A DNA stretch of 8,804 nt from assembly GCA_020063075.1 (NCBI GenBank), contig JAGUVE010000023.1, positions 1-8,804 of the forward strand, in the 5' to 3' direction. Below are positions 1-6,651 of the stretch, one piece after another (the stretch's first letter is position 1; each line of letters starts with the position of its first letter). The position numbers and the translations under genes are program-made. A model generated the notes under the pieces. That model was not told the DNA's origin, made no database searches, and was given only the letters and a program-made list of their open reading frames with translations. Source of the DNA: Parcubacteria group bacterium (GTDB lineage: Bacteria; Patescibacteriota; Minisyncoccia; Minisyncoccales; JAGUVE01).

Positions 1-813
1 TATAAAGAAGGGCGGACTCCCAATCCCTGCGTGGTTTGCAATAAAGAAATAAAATTCGGGCTTTTATTGGAAAAGGCGCTAAAATTAGACGCTGATTATG
101 TGGCGACCGGCCATTACGCCCGCACTCGTAAATTAGTAAATTCGCCCGAGATTCGTTATTCGTTGATGGCTGCTAAAGATAAAAATAAAGACCAAAGTTA
201 TTTTTTATGGATGTTGAATCAAAAACAATTAGAAAGGACTTTATTTCCAATAGGGGATTATACGCGAAAAGAGGTTGAAAATTTGGCAAAAAAATTTAAA
301 CTGCCGGTTCTGGGAACTAAAAAATCAGTAGAAATTTGTTTTGTTCCAAAAACGACAAATGATTTTTTAAAAAAATATCTTAAAGAAAAACCAGGCAAAA
401 TCATTGATACAAAAGGAAATACTATTGGCGAACACCGTGGCTTATGGTTTTACACGATTGGTCAGAGAAAGGGGATTGGGCTTAACGGGGGACCCTACTG
501 GGTTAAAAATAAGGATTTAAAGAAAAACAGGTTAATCGTTGCCAAAAACGAAAAAGATTTAGATCAGAAAGGATTAACTTTCAAAAACGTCAATTGGATT
601 TCTGGCAAAAAACCGAAACTGCCAATAAGAGTGAAAGCCAAAATTCGCTATCGCCACAAATTAGCCTCGGCTATTATCACTCAACCACTCAAACACTCAA
701 CCACTTATAAACTTATCTTTAAAAAGCCTCAGCGAGCCATTACGCCCGGCCAGTCGGTAGTTTTCTACCGGGAGCAAGAACTCTTGGGTGGCGGCATAAT
801 CAGCGGTTTATGA
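1..813 (+). CDS. mnmA: tRNA-specific 2-thiouridylase MnmA, 5'-truncated by window edge
   Basis: MnmA makes the 2-thiouridine at position 34 of Lys, Glu and Gln tRNAs in the cytoplasm, activating the base with ATP and using sulfur from a cysteine desulfurase relay. The reading frame is open from base 1, so the gene begins upstream; a GTG at 31 lies inside the conserved region and is not the start. The first visible residues, GRTPNPCVVCN, contain the catalytic cysteine of the family (visible residue 10). Further on are ATGHYAR, DQSYFLWML and SVEICFVP, the last carrying the second catalytic cysteine (codon 337-339). The C-terminal RNA-binding and beta-barrel part follows (YTIGQRKGIGL, then the GQSVVFY and LGGGII end). 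About 270 residues are visible against roughly 360-370 for the family, so most of the ATP-binding PP-loop is missing. Its TGA overlaps the ATG of thiI. Identification is secure. Confidence 0.96.
   Translation, partial: YKEGRTPNPCVVCNKEIKFGLLLEKALKLDADYVATGHYARTRKLVNSPEIRYSLMAAKDKNKDQSYFLWMLNQKQLERTLFPIGDYTRKEVENLAKKFKLPVLGTKKSVEICFVPKTTNDFLKKYLKEKPGKIIDTKGNTIGEHRGLWFYTIGQRKGIGLNGGPYWVKNKDLKKNRLIVAKNEKDLDQKGLTFKNVNWISGKKPKLPIRVKAKIRYRHKLASAIITQPLKHSTTYKLIFKKPQRAITPGQSVVFYREQELLGGGIISGL
679..707 (+). repeat. Octamer tandem repeat inside mnmA
   Basis: Three consecutive 8-base units, ACTCAACC (679-686), ACTCAAAC (687-694) and ACTCAACC (695-702), are followed by a decayed fourth beginning ACTTA. 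They encode the ITQPLKHSTTY stretch in the C-terminal domain of MnmA. Since 8 is not a multiple of 3, gain or loss of one unit would shift the frame. The protein stays homologous on both sides, so the present copy number keeps the gene intact. The function, if any, is unknown. Confidence 0.6.
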
Positions 814-1961
814 AAAACGTTTCAATAAAAAAAGGAATAGTGGTTGCTTTTGGGGAGTTGTTTTTGAAGTCAGAAGGCGTAAGAAGGCTCTTTAAAAAGA
901 CACTGATTTATAACATTATTTTTTTTCTAAAGAAAGCCAATCTGGAATTTAAATTTTTTCCTTTCAGAGAGAGAATTTTTATTGAGACGAAAGAGACCAA
1001 AAAAGCGCTGAAAATTATTAAAAATATTTTCGGTTTGAGTTGGTTTGCCGATGGTTTCTTTTTTGAAAGGGCGGGCATAAAAGAGTTTTCTGATTTTGCG
1101 GCAAAGAATTATCAAAACTGGATTAAAGAAAAAGAAACCTTTGCCCTAAGATTAAAAAATAATTTAAAAGAGAGCCGTGAGAAAATAATTAAAGAAATTG
1201 CCAAAGGCATAAAAAGAAAAGTTAATCTTTCAAAACCAAAAAGGGAAATTTTTATCGAAGCAAAGAAAGAGGGTTGGTTTTTGTATTTTAAAAAGAGAAG
1301 GGGTTTGGGCGGCTTGCCCGTCGGTAGAGGAGGGATGGTTCTCACTCTAATTTCGGGCGGAATTGATTCTCCGGTTGCCAGTTTTTTAACGGCAAAAAGA
1401 GGGGCAGAAAATATCTGGCTGCATTTTCACAGCTTTCCCTTGGTTTCCAGAGCCAGCATTGAAAAGGTAAAGGAGTTGGCGCAGATTTTTCTGAATTATC
1501 AACCGCGGCTTAAAATTTACTTTCTGCCCTTTGCCAAAGCCCAGATGGAAATAAAAACAAAGACGCCGGCAAAATACCGGATTTTGCTTTATCGCCGGCT
1601 GATGCTGAAAATCGCTGAAATTATTGCGATGAAAGAAAATTGCGAAGCAGTAGTTACCGGAGAAAGTTTGGGGCAAGTGAGTTCTCAAACCTTGCCGAAT
1701 CTTAGAATAATTGAAGACGGCATAAAAATTCCCGTTTTTAGACCGTTGATTGGCATGGACAAAGAAGAAATAATTGATTTAGCCAAAAAACTAAAAACAT
1801 TTTTGATATCAATTAAACCCCAGGAAGATTGCTGCACTTTATTTACTCCCAAACATCCGACAGCAAAAGGAAAATTAGAAATAATAAAAAAACTGGAAAA
1901 AGAATTAAAAATTAGAGAAATGGTTAAAGGGACTATCAAAAAAGCGGAGATTTATGACTGA
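810..1961 (+). CDS. thiI: tRNA 4-thiouridine synthase ThiI (short form, no rhodanese domain)
   Basis: ThiI forms 4-thiouridine at position 8 of tRNA using ATP and persulfide sulfur; in some bacteria it also feeds thiazole synthesis. The 383-residue product begins with a ferredoxin-like segment (GELFLKSEG, residues 15-23) and a THUMP RNA-binding region to about residue 165. The PP-loop adenylation domain follows, with SGGIDSPVA at 182-190, GESLGQVSSQTL at 284-295 and RPLIGMDKEEI at 311-321. It ends with the conserved DCCTLF at 340-345. The protein stops soon after, with no C-terminal rhodanese domain such as E. coli ThiI has, which matches the short Bacillus-like form; thiolation then presumably relies on a partner cysteine desulfurase not in this window. 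The ATG overlaps the mnmA stop by 4 bases, which implies translational coupling; no Shine-Dalgarno site is seen. The gene overlaps the next one by 8 bases. Confidence 0.95.
   Translation: MKNVSIKKGIVVAFGELFLKSEGVRRLFKKTLIYNIIFFLKKANLEFKFFPFRERIFIETKETKKALKIIKNIFGLSWFADGFFFERAGIKEFSDFAAKNYQNWIKEKETFALRLKNNLKESREKIIKEIAKGIKRKVNLSKPKREIFIEAKKEGWFLYFKKRRGLGGLPVGRGGMVLTLISGGIDSPVASFLTAKRGAENIWLHFHSFPLVSRASIEKVKELAQIFLNYQPRLKIYFLPFAKAQMEIKTKTPAKYRILLYRRLMLKIAEIIAMKENCEAVVTGESLGQVSSQTLPNLRIIEDGIKIPVFRPLIGMDKEEIIDLAKKLKTFLISIKPQEDCCTLFTPKHPTAKGKLEIIKKLEKELKIREMVKGTIKKAEIYD
1946..1949 (+). promoter_or_regulatory. Shine-Dalgarno site for the methyltransferase-like gene
   Basis: GGAG lies 4 bases before the ATG at 1954, inside the end of thiI. 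The spacing is short, but this is the clearest ribosome binding site in front of any gene in the window, and it supports the chosen start. Confidence 0.5.
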
Positions 1962-2676
1962 TCTTTTGTACTCAAAGCTGGCGGGGGTGGGGCATCTTTT
2001 TTATAAATTTTATTTTCCCCATGAGAAAATTGCTTTTATTATTGACGGCTATTTAAAAAAATTTAACTGCAAAAAAATAGTGTTCTTTGGCGCCCTGATT
2101 TATGCGGCAAAAATTCTGCAGAGCAGGGGCTATGAGATTACTTTTGTTGATTACACCAAAGAAATGGTTGATGAAGCCAAAAAAGTTCTTCAAAATACGA
2201 AATTCGTTGTAAGCGACATGAGAACCCTGGAGTTGGAAGAAAAGCAGGACGCAATTGTCTTAATGGGCAGAATCCTTACATATATGTATACGGATGAAGA
2301 TGTTTTAAAGGCATTTAGCGCTTTTAAAAATAATCTCAAAGATTCGGGAATTATTGTAGTAGACAATTACGAAATCTCCAAAATAGACAAGGGCGGTTAT
2401 TTTAACGGAATTATTGAAGTAAAAGACAAAAATTTAACTATCAGGCGAATATCTAAAATTAGCAGACAAAAAAATCAGCCCGCTGTTTACAAGTGGGACT
2501 GTATTTATGAAAAAGCAGCGAAGGGAGAAAAAGAAATTTTTGAAGATAAAAATCATATTTTAAGAGCATTTTCAAAAGACGAGATGGAAGAATTGGTGAA
2601 AAAAAGCAAGCTGAAATTTATCGGCAATTTTCCTAATTTTGAAGAGAGAAGTTTTATAACCGTTGCTCAAAAATAA
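1954..2676 (+). CDS. Class I SAM methyltransferase-like protein with degenerate motif I
   Basis: The 240-residue product has the layout of a small Rossmann-fold methyltransferase. Residues 40-75 read as strand, loop, helix, then GYEITFVDYTKEMVDEAK, where Asp66 matches the acidic residue that holds the SAM ribose. VSDMR (86-90) fits motif II. LMGRILTYMYTDEDVLKAFSAF (103-124) and LKDSGIIVVDNYE (128-140) resemble the later part of the fold in small-molecule N- or O-methyltransferases. The C-terminal half has the WDCIYE and HILRAFSKDEMEELV patterns of that group. Oddly, the glycine-rich SAM loop, normally DxGxGxG, reads FFGALIY (44-50): the leading acid and two glycines are absent. It may bind SAM in an altered way or may have lost catalysis. 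The start is supported by GGAG and by the 8-base overlap with thiI. The substrate is unknown; position alone does not make it a tRNA enzyme. Confidence 0.75.
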   Translation: MTDLLYSKLAGVGHLFYKFYFPHEKIAFIIDGYLKKFNCKKIVFFGALIYAAKILQSRGYEITFVDYTKEMVDEAKKVLQNTKFVVSDMRTLELEEKQDAIVLMGRILTYMYTDEDVLKAFSAFKNNLKDSGIIVVDNYEISKIDKGGYFNGIIEVKDKNLTIRRISKISRQKNQPAVYKWDCIYEKAAKGEKEIFEDKNHILRAFSKDEMEELVKKSKLKFIGNFPNFEERSFITVAQK

Positions 2677-2686
2677 GGGAAAAACA

Positions 2687-2695
2687 TGTTATAAT
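2687..2695 (+). promoter_or_regulatory. Extended -10 promoter for nrdJ
   Basis: TGTTATAAT is a perfect extended -10 element (TG, one base, then TATAAT at 2690-2695). No good -35 lies at 16-18 bases; the nearest candidate, TTGCTC at 2663-2668, is 21 bases away. This is compatible with an extended -10 promoter that does not need a -35. Transcription would start near 2702, about 8 bases before the nrdJ ATG at 2710. Such a short 5' leader leaves no room for a normal ribosome binding site; only a weak AGG (2704-2706) precedes the start. Confidence 0.6.
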
Positions 2696-2709
2696 AAAAA
2701 ATCAGGCAT

Positions 2710-5250
2710 ATGGTATTTAAGCTCAAAAAAATCAAAAAGAGGGACGGAAGGCTCGCGGGTTTTGATGCCGAGAAAATTACTCGCGCCATTTATAAGGCCT
2801 CGGAGGCGGTTGGCGAGCCGGATTATGATTTGGCAAAGGACTTAACTAAAAAAGTTATCTTCCAATTAGAAAAAACTGTTCCGCTAAAAAAGATTCCGAC
2901 CGTGGAAGAAGTTCAAGATATTGTTGAGAGAACTTTGATTGAAAATAAAAAGGCAAGGATTGCCAAAGCGTATATTTTATACCGCCAAAAAAGAGCCGAA
3001 ATCAGGCGAGAGAAACAACAGATTTTAAATAAAATTGAGATTGATGAGGTTGACAAAAAATTTGATATCAACGCTTTACGGGTCCTGAGCGCCAGATATT
3101 TGAGAAAAGACGCTTTAGGGAAAGTAATTGAGTCGCCAAAACAATTATTTGAAAGGGTGGCCGTCCACAATGCTTTGCCCTCGCTTTTTTATGACAAAAA
3201 CGTTTTCCGAAAAGCCGGCAGGCCAAATCAGCCGGAAGAAATAAATTTAAAAGAATATTATGAAAAATTGAAAATTGGAGATTATTCTTTGAATGAGTTT
3301 CATTTAGAGGCCCTGCGGGGACTATACGATAGATTCAATAAAAAGGGCCAAATGAAATTAAAATTTTCGGGACTTTTGAAGCTCTTTAAAAAGCAAGAGT
3401 TTGATAAATACGGACAAGAAATTAAGCAATATTACGATTTGCTCGCGGAAAGAAAATTCATTCCCAATACTCCGGCTTTGGCTAATTTCGGCAATCCTTT
3501 AGGCATGGGCATTGCCTGCTATGTTTTGGATATTGAGGATTCCCTGGATTCAATTATGGAGACCCTGAAAAACGCTGCCTTGATTTTTAAATCGGGCGGC
3601 GGAGTCGGCTATAATTTTTCCAAATTAAGGCCCGAAGGGGATTTTGTCAAAACCACCCACGGCGCGGCTTCAGGCCCCATTTCTTTTATGGTTTTGTTTG
3701 ACCAGATGACCGATGTCGTAAAGCAGGGCGGCATCAGACGAGGAGCCAATATGGGAATTCTGAATATTGACCACCCGGATATAGAGGCATTTGTCAGCGC
3801 CAAAAGGGGAAATTTGCAGTTAAGAAATTTCAATATCTCGGTTTTCCTAAAAGAAAATTTTTGGAAATATCTCCGGAAAAATAAACCCTATCCCTTAATT
3901 AATCCCCGCACAGGTGGAATTGTAAAATATGTTGACCTGAGAGCTATTTTTGATTTAATTGTCTACCAGGGCTGGGAGTCGGCTGAACCAGGGTTGATTT
4001 TTGACGACAATGTCAATAAATATAATCCCTTTTTCAAAACCTTGGGTCCGATTTGGGCCAGTAATCCCTGCGGCGAGGTTTTACTTTACCCTTACGAAAG
4101 TTGCGTTTTGGGGTCAATAAATTTATGGGCTTTTATTAAAGAGAAGATAAAAGGCAGAGAAAGAAAAGTTGAATTTGATTGGGAGGCGTTTAGGAAAACA
4201 ATTCGGCTCGCCGCCAGATTTTTGGATAATCTTTTGGACGCGACAAAATACCCTCTGCCGGAAATTGAAGAGATGACTCTTGCCACCAGAAAGATTGGTT
4301 TGGGAATTATGGGCTTGGGCGATTTGTTATATGAAATGAAAATTCCTTACAATTCAAAAGCGGGCTTTGACCTTATGGAACGGCTGATGGAATTTTTAAA
4401 TTATCATTCAAAGTTGGAATCAATTGAATTGGCAAGGGAACGGGGAAAATTTCCCCATTGGGAAAAGAGTTTTTATCCGGAGGGAAAATTGCCGTTTTTT
4501 GGTTTTAATGCGAAAAAATCCTGGCGGCAAGATTGGCAAGGATTGGTCAAGGAAATTAAAAAAAATGGATTGAGAAACGCCTACACGACCGTTATCGCTC
4601 CGACGGGTTCAATAAGCATGATTGCCGGCTGTTCGGTCGGTATGGAGCCCGTCTTCAGTTTGGTTTACGAGAAAAAGGTTACCATCGGTTCTTTTTATTA
4701 TGTTAACCCCGTCTTTGAGAAAACGATGGAAAGGGAGGGTTTGTTTGATGAAGCGTTAATTAAAAACGTTTCCGGTTTGGAAGGCGGTTGCCAAAAACTA
4801 AATTATATTCCGCCGAGACAAAAGAGAATTTTTGTCACGGCAATGGATATTGAAGGAAAAGACCATATCGGGGCTTTGGCGTCAATACAAAAATGGACCG
4901 ATTCTTCGGTCTCAAAAACGATAAATTTTTCGGAAAAAACATCGGTTGGAGAGATGAAAAAAGCGTATTTATTAGCTTACCGATTGGGCTGCAAGGACTT
5001 GACTGTTTTCAGGTATAAATCAATAAAGGGCGTTTATCTGCCGGGAGCCAAACCCACCTTCGCTAAAGCTACGGCGGGCAAGGAAGAAGAGAAGAAAAAG
5101 TTGACCGATTTAAGAGATGTTAAGGCAAAGGGACCCTCAATTTATCGCGAGGCGGGGGCTTATGAAGAAATAAAAGAAGGAGAGTTAGAAACCGAAGAAG
5201 GCGGAGATGAATATTATTACGGGCCCTGCCCGACCTGCAAAATATTATAG
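2710..5250 (+). CDS. nrdJ: Adenosylcobalamin-dependent (class II) ribonucleotide reductase NrdJ
   Basis: NrdJ reduces ribonucleotides to deoxyribonucleotides in the cytoplasm, using a radical generated from adenosylcobalamin, and needs no oxygen or separate radical subunit. The 846-residue protein starts with an ATP-cone regulatory domain (about residues 1-100; VEEVQDIVERTL, then AYILYRQKRAEIR). The ten-stranded barrel follows: FIPNTPAL (250-257), GIACYVL with Cys270, SGGGVGYNFSKLRP (295-308), GIRRGANMGIL (341-351), NPCGE (452-456) and SCVLGSINL (464-472). By comparison with E. coli NrdA, Asn452, Cys454 and Glu456 are the active-site set, and Cys270 with Cys465 are the redox pair. APTGSISMIAG (630-640) is a further family signature. 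The tail ends in CPTC (840-843), the shuttle cysteines that re-reduce the active site. An in-frame repeat interrupts the linker at residues 784-791. The ATG at 2710 is the first start after an in-frame stop at 2695. cobO downstream makes the cofactor it needs. Confidence 0.96.
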   Translation: MVFKLKKIKKRDGRLAGFDAEKITRAIYKASEAVGEPDYDLAKDLTKKVIFQLEKTVPLKKIPTVEEVQDIVERTLIENKKARIAKAYILYRQKRAEIRREKQQILNKIEIDEVDKKFDINALRVLSARYLRKDALGKVIESPKQLFERVAVHNALPSLFYDKNVFRKAGRPNQPEEINLKEYYEKLKIGDYSLNEFHLEALRGLYDRFNKKGQMKLKFSGLLKLFKKQEFDKYGQEIKQYYDLLAERKFIPNTPALANFGNPLGMGIACYVLDIEDSLDSIMETLKNAALIFKSGGGVGYNFSKLRPEGDFVKTTHGAASGPISFMVLFDQMTDVVKQGGIRRGANMGILNIDHPDIEAFVSAKRGNLQLRNFNISVFLKENFWKYLRKNKPYPLINPRTGGIVKYVDLRAIFDLIVYQGWESAEPGLIFDDNVNKYNPFFKTLGPIWASNPCGEVLLYPYESCVLGSINLWAFIKEKIKGRERKVEFDWEAFRKTIRLAARFLDNLLDATKYPLPEIEEMTLATRKIGLGIMGLGDLLYEMKIPYNSKAGFDLMERLMEFLNYHSKLESIELARERGKFPHWEKSFYPEGKLPFFGFNAKKSWRQDWQGLVKEIKKNGLRNAYTTVIAPTGSISMIAGCSVGMEPVFSLVYEKKVTIGSFYYVNPVFEKTMEREGLFDEALIKNVSGLEGGCQKLNYIPPRQKRIFVTAMDIEGKDHIGALASIQKWTDSSVSKTINFSEKTSVGEMKKAYLLAYRLGCKDLTVFRYKSIKGVYLPGAKPTFAKATAGKEEEKKKLTDLRDVKAKGPSIYREAGAYEEIKEGELETEEGGDEYYYGPCPTCKIL
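5056..5083 (+). repeat. Short palindromic repeat inserted in frame within nrdJ
   Basis: The core TTCGCTAAAGCTACGGCG (5059-5076) is an imperfect palindrome centred on AGCT with outer CGC and GCG arms. It is read in frame as FAKATAGK. It lies in the variable linker between the end of the reductase barrel and the CPTC tail, where extra residues should be tolerated. I recall near-identical words dispersed in Parcubacteria-like genomes, both between and within genes; this is memory, not a search. It resembles in principle the Rickettsia palindromic elements, which also insert in frame. The exact boundaries are uncertain because only one copy is in the window. Confidence 0.6.
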
Positions 5251-5260
5251 AGGAAGATAA

Positions 5261-5437
5261 TTGCTCGGCAGAAATGCCACATAGACACGCAGTCAGCAAG
5301 TCGCAATCGCTCGGCAATCAAAGTTTTCAGGCGCCGATAGTTAAAATTCCCAGCGAGATTTTACTATCTGCATTCTCGCCTCGCCATTCCGACCTTCGGT
5401 CGGAAACCATGCTGGCTCGGCTGCGAAAGCCGCCATG
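5261..5437. repeat. GC-rich structured intergenic element with several hairpins
   Basis: The nrdJ-cobO gap (5251-5524) holds no convincing gene. This part is about 53% G+C by hand count, while the following 87 bases are about 18%. GCTCGGC occurs at 5263, 5309 and 5415; the first two copies extend to GCTCGGCA and bracket a 54-base unit. It contains several possible hairpins: GGCA-GAAA-TGCC (5267-5278); an 11-bp stem with one bulge, GATAGTTAAAAT with ATTTTACTATC (5336-5347 and 5358-5368); a perfect 8-bp stem at 5387-5405; and CGGCT with AGCCG (5418-5432). The composition and stacked palindromes suggest a non-autonomous dispersed element or a composite of several. An RNA element in the nrdJ 3' end or cobO leader is the alternative. 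I saw no transposase or clear target duplication. Confidence 0.5.
5387..5405. repeat. Perfect inverted repeat / hairpin
   Basis: TTCCGACCTTCGGTCGGAA is an 8-bp perfect stem around a TTC loop. It is not followed by a T run on the + strand, so it is not a normal intrinsic terminator for nrdJ. It may stabilise the 3' end of the nrdJ mRNA, or it may simply be part of the surrounding repeat element. Confidence 0.65.
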
Positions 5438-5524
5438 AAAATTTTATTGCCTCGTTCTTATTCGTCATTTTTAAATTTTAATCTGTAATTTTGCATTTTG
5501 CATTTTTATTTTTGAATTTATTTT
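5438..5524 (+). other. AT-rich tract before cobO, possible promoter region
   Basis: This stretch is about 18% G+C by hand count and runs up to the cobO start. It contains a doubled TTTTGCA word (5490-5502), giving two possible TTGCAT -35 elements, but no -10 hexamer at proper spacing stands out. No Shine-Dalgarno site precedes the ATG at 5525. A promoter for the four downstream genes probably lies here or in the element before it, but I cannot place it. Confidence 0.3.
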
Positions 5525-6082
5525 ATGATATTTATTCTTACCGGAAATGGAAAGGGAAAGACGACTTCGGCTATTGGAATGGGGATAAGGGCGGTAGGGG
5601 CCGGCGGCAAGGTATTGATGATTCAATTTTTAAAGCCGGGCAGTTCTGAAAGCAAGGTAATTAAAAAAATAAAAAATTTTAAAATTAAAAGTTTCGGCCA
5701 AAGATGGTTTGTTTTGCCAAAAGCCGAATTGGAGAAAAAACCCGAGTTAAAAAAAACGTTCGGAGTTAGACCAATCGGGAAAAATGACATTCAATTGGCA
5801 AAAGAGGCATTCAGTTTGGCAGAAAGAGCAGCCCGTGCTAACATATATAATGTAATCATTTTGGACGAAATTTGCGTTGTTTTGAAATACAAATTGCTTA
5901 GTCAAAATCGGGTTTTCAATTTTCTGAAAAAATATGGTAATAATATAGATATTGTCTTAACCGGCAGATATTGTCCAAAAGAAATTATTGAAGCTGCCGA
6001 TTTAGTTTCCGAAATTAGAGAAATAAAACACCATTACAAAAAAGTCAAAGGTCAAAAAGCGAAAAAGGGAATAGAGTATTAA
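5525..6082 (+). CDS. cobO: Corrinoid (cob(I)alamin) adenosyltransferase, CobO/CobA/BtuR type
   Basis: This enzyme transfers the adenosyl group of ATP to the cobalt of a reduced corrinoid, giving adenosylcobalamin, the cofactor of the NrdJ encoded upstream. The 185-residue length is normal for the family. The P-loop GNGKGKTT is at 7-14, followed by the family's IRAVGAGGKVLMIQFLK (21-37). VIILDEI (110-116) carries the Walker B acid, and LTGRYCPKEIIEAADLVSEI (145-164) is the conserved C-terminal region. The end, KHHYKKVKGQKAKKGIEY (168-185), matches the usual KH...KAQKGIEY finish with a few extra residues. The ATG at 5525 begins directly with the first beta strand, as in short family members; no ribosome binding site is visible. 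The next gene starts 6 bases after its stop. With no corrin synthesis gene in view, salvage of imported corrinoid is the likely role. Confidence 0.95.
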   Translation: MIFILTGNGKGKTTSAIGMGIRAVGAGGKVLMIQFLKPGSSESKVIKKIKNFKIKSFGQRWFVLPKAELEKKPELKKTFGVRPIGKNDIQLAKEAFSLAERAARANIYNVIILDEICVVLKYKLLSQNRVFNFLKKYGNNIDIVLTGRYCPKEIIEAADLVSEIREIKHHYKKVKGQKAKKGIEY

Positions 6083-6088
6083 ATAAAT

Positions 6089-6637
6089 ATGCTTTCAAAA
6101 AAGGGAAAAACAATTGAATTTATTTTAGCCATAATCTTAATTTTAATCGGAGTTAGTTTTCGGATTTTACCCCACCCCTGGAACTTTACTCCAATTTCAG
6201 CATTGGCCTTATTCGGCGGCGTCTATCTTTCAAAGAGAATTGCTCTGATTTTGCCTTTGACGGCAATGCTGATTTCCGATTATTTCATCGGATTTTATGA
6301 AATAGGAATAATGGCTTCGGTTTATGCAAGTTTTCTTTTAGTTGTTTTGCTTGGTTTTTTGGTAAAAAAACACAAAAAGTGGCACACAATTTTGGGCGGT
6401 TCAATTGCGGGCTCGGTTTTATTTTTTCTCATTACTAATTTTGCGGTTTGGGCTTTTACACTTTGGTATCCTCATAATTTTTCAGGTTTAATGACAAATT
6501 ATCTTTTAGCCCTGCCATTTTTCAGAAACGCTCTCATCGGCGACTTATTTTATGTCGCCATATTTTTCGGGACCTTTGAAATAATTTCTGTCTTTGTCAA
6601 AAGAAAATTTGTCGTAATGGAAAAATTGCGTGTCTAA
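6089..6637 (+). CDS. DUF6580-like membrane protein, putative vitamin (B12?) transporter component
   Basis: The 182-residue integral membrane protein has about five or six hydrophobic helices (roughly 10-24, 36-47, 51-69, 74-92, 102-123 and 151-170). It carries the conserved words RILPHPWNFTPISALALFGG (25-44), TNFAVW (116-121) and LPFFRNALIGDLFY (142-155), which I associate with the DUF6580 family of putative transport proteins. Size and topology resemble the substrate-binding S components of ECF vitamin transporters. It lies 6 bases after cobO and near nrdJ, so a corrinoid is the most plausible substrate, but that is inference from neighbours only. No ECF ATPase or T component is in the window. 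The ATG has no good ribosome binding site (GGGAATAGAG is too far upstream), so coupling to cobO is likely. The family call rests on memory of the motifs. Confidence 0.72.
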   Translation: MLSKKGKTIEFILAIILILIGVSFRILPHPWNFTPISALALFGGVYLSKRIALILPLTAMLISDYFIGFYEIGIMASVYASFLLVVLLGFLVKKHKKWHTILGGSIAGSVLFFLITNFAVWAFTLWYPHNFSGLMTNYLLALPFFRNALIGDLFYVAIFFGTFEIISVFVKRKFVVMEKLRV

Positions 6638-6651
6638 AAAATACTCGTTTT

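Noticed and set aside
31..33. GTG at 31 as the start of mnmA
   Set aside because: The frame is open to base 1 and the upstream codons give the conserved GRTPNPC motif, so the gene continues beyond the window.
5120..5317. Minus-strand open frame of 65 codons over the end of nrdJ and the gap
   Set aside because: It is antisense to conserved nrdJ codons and to the repeat element, has no ribosome binding site and no recognisable product; probably a chance frame.
5251..5524. Cobalamin riboswitch before cobO
   Set aside because: The position is attractive, but I found no B12 box or the conserved internal words of that riboswitch; the stems here are simple separate hairpins.
5251..5524. tRNA or other known RNA gene in the nrdJ-cobO gap
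   Set aside because: No cloverleaf, no TTCGAAT-type T loop and no recognisable core of a common RNA; the hairpins are too short and separate.
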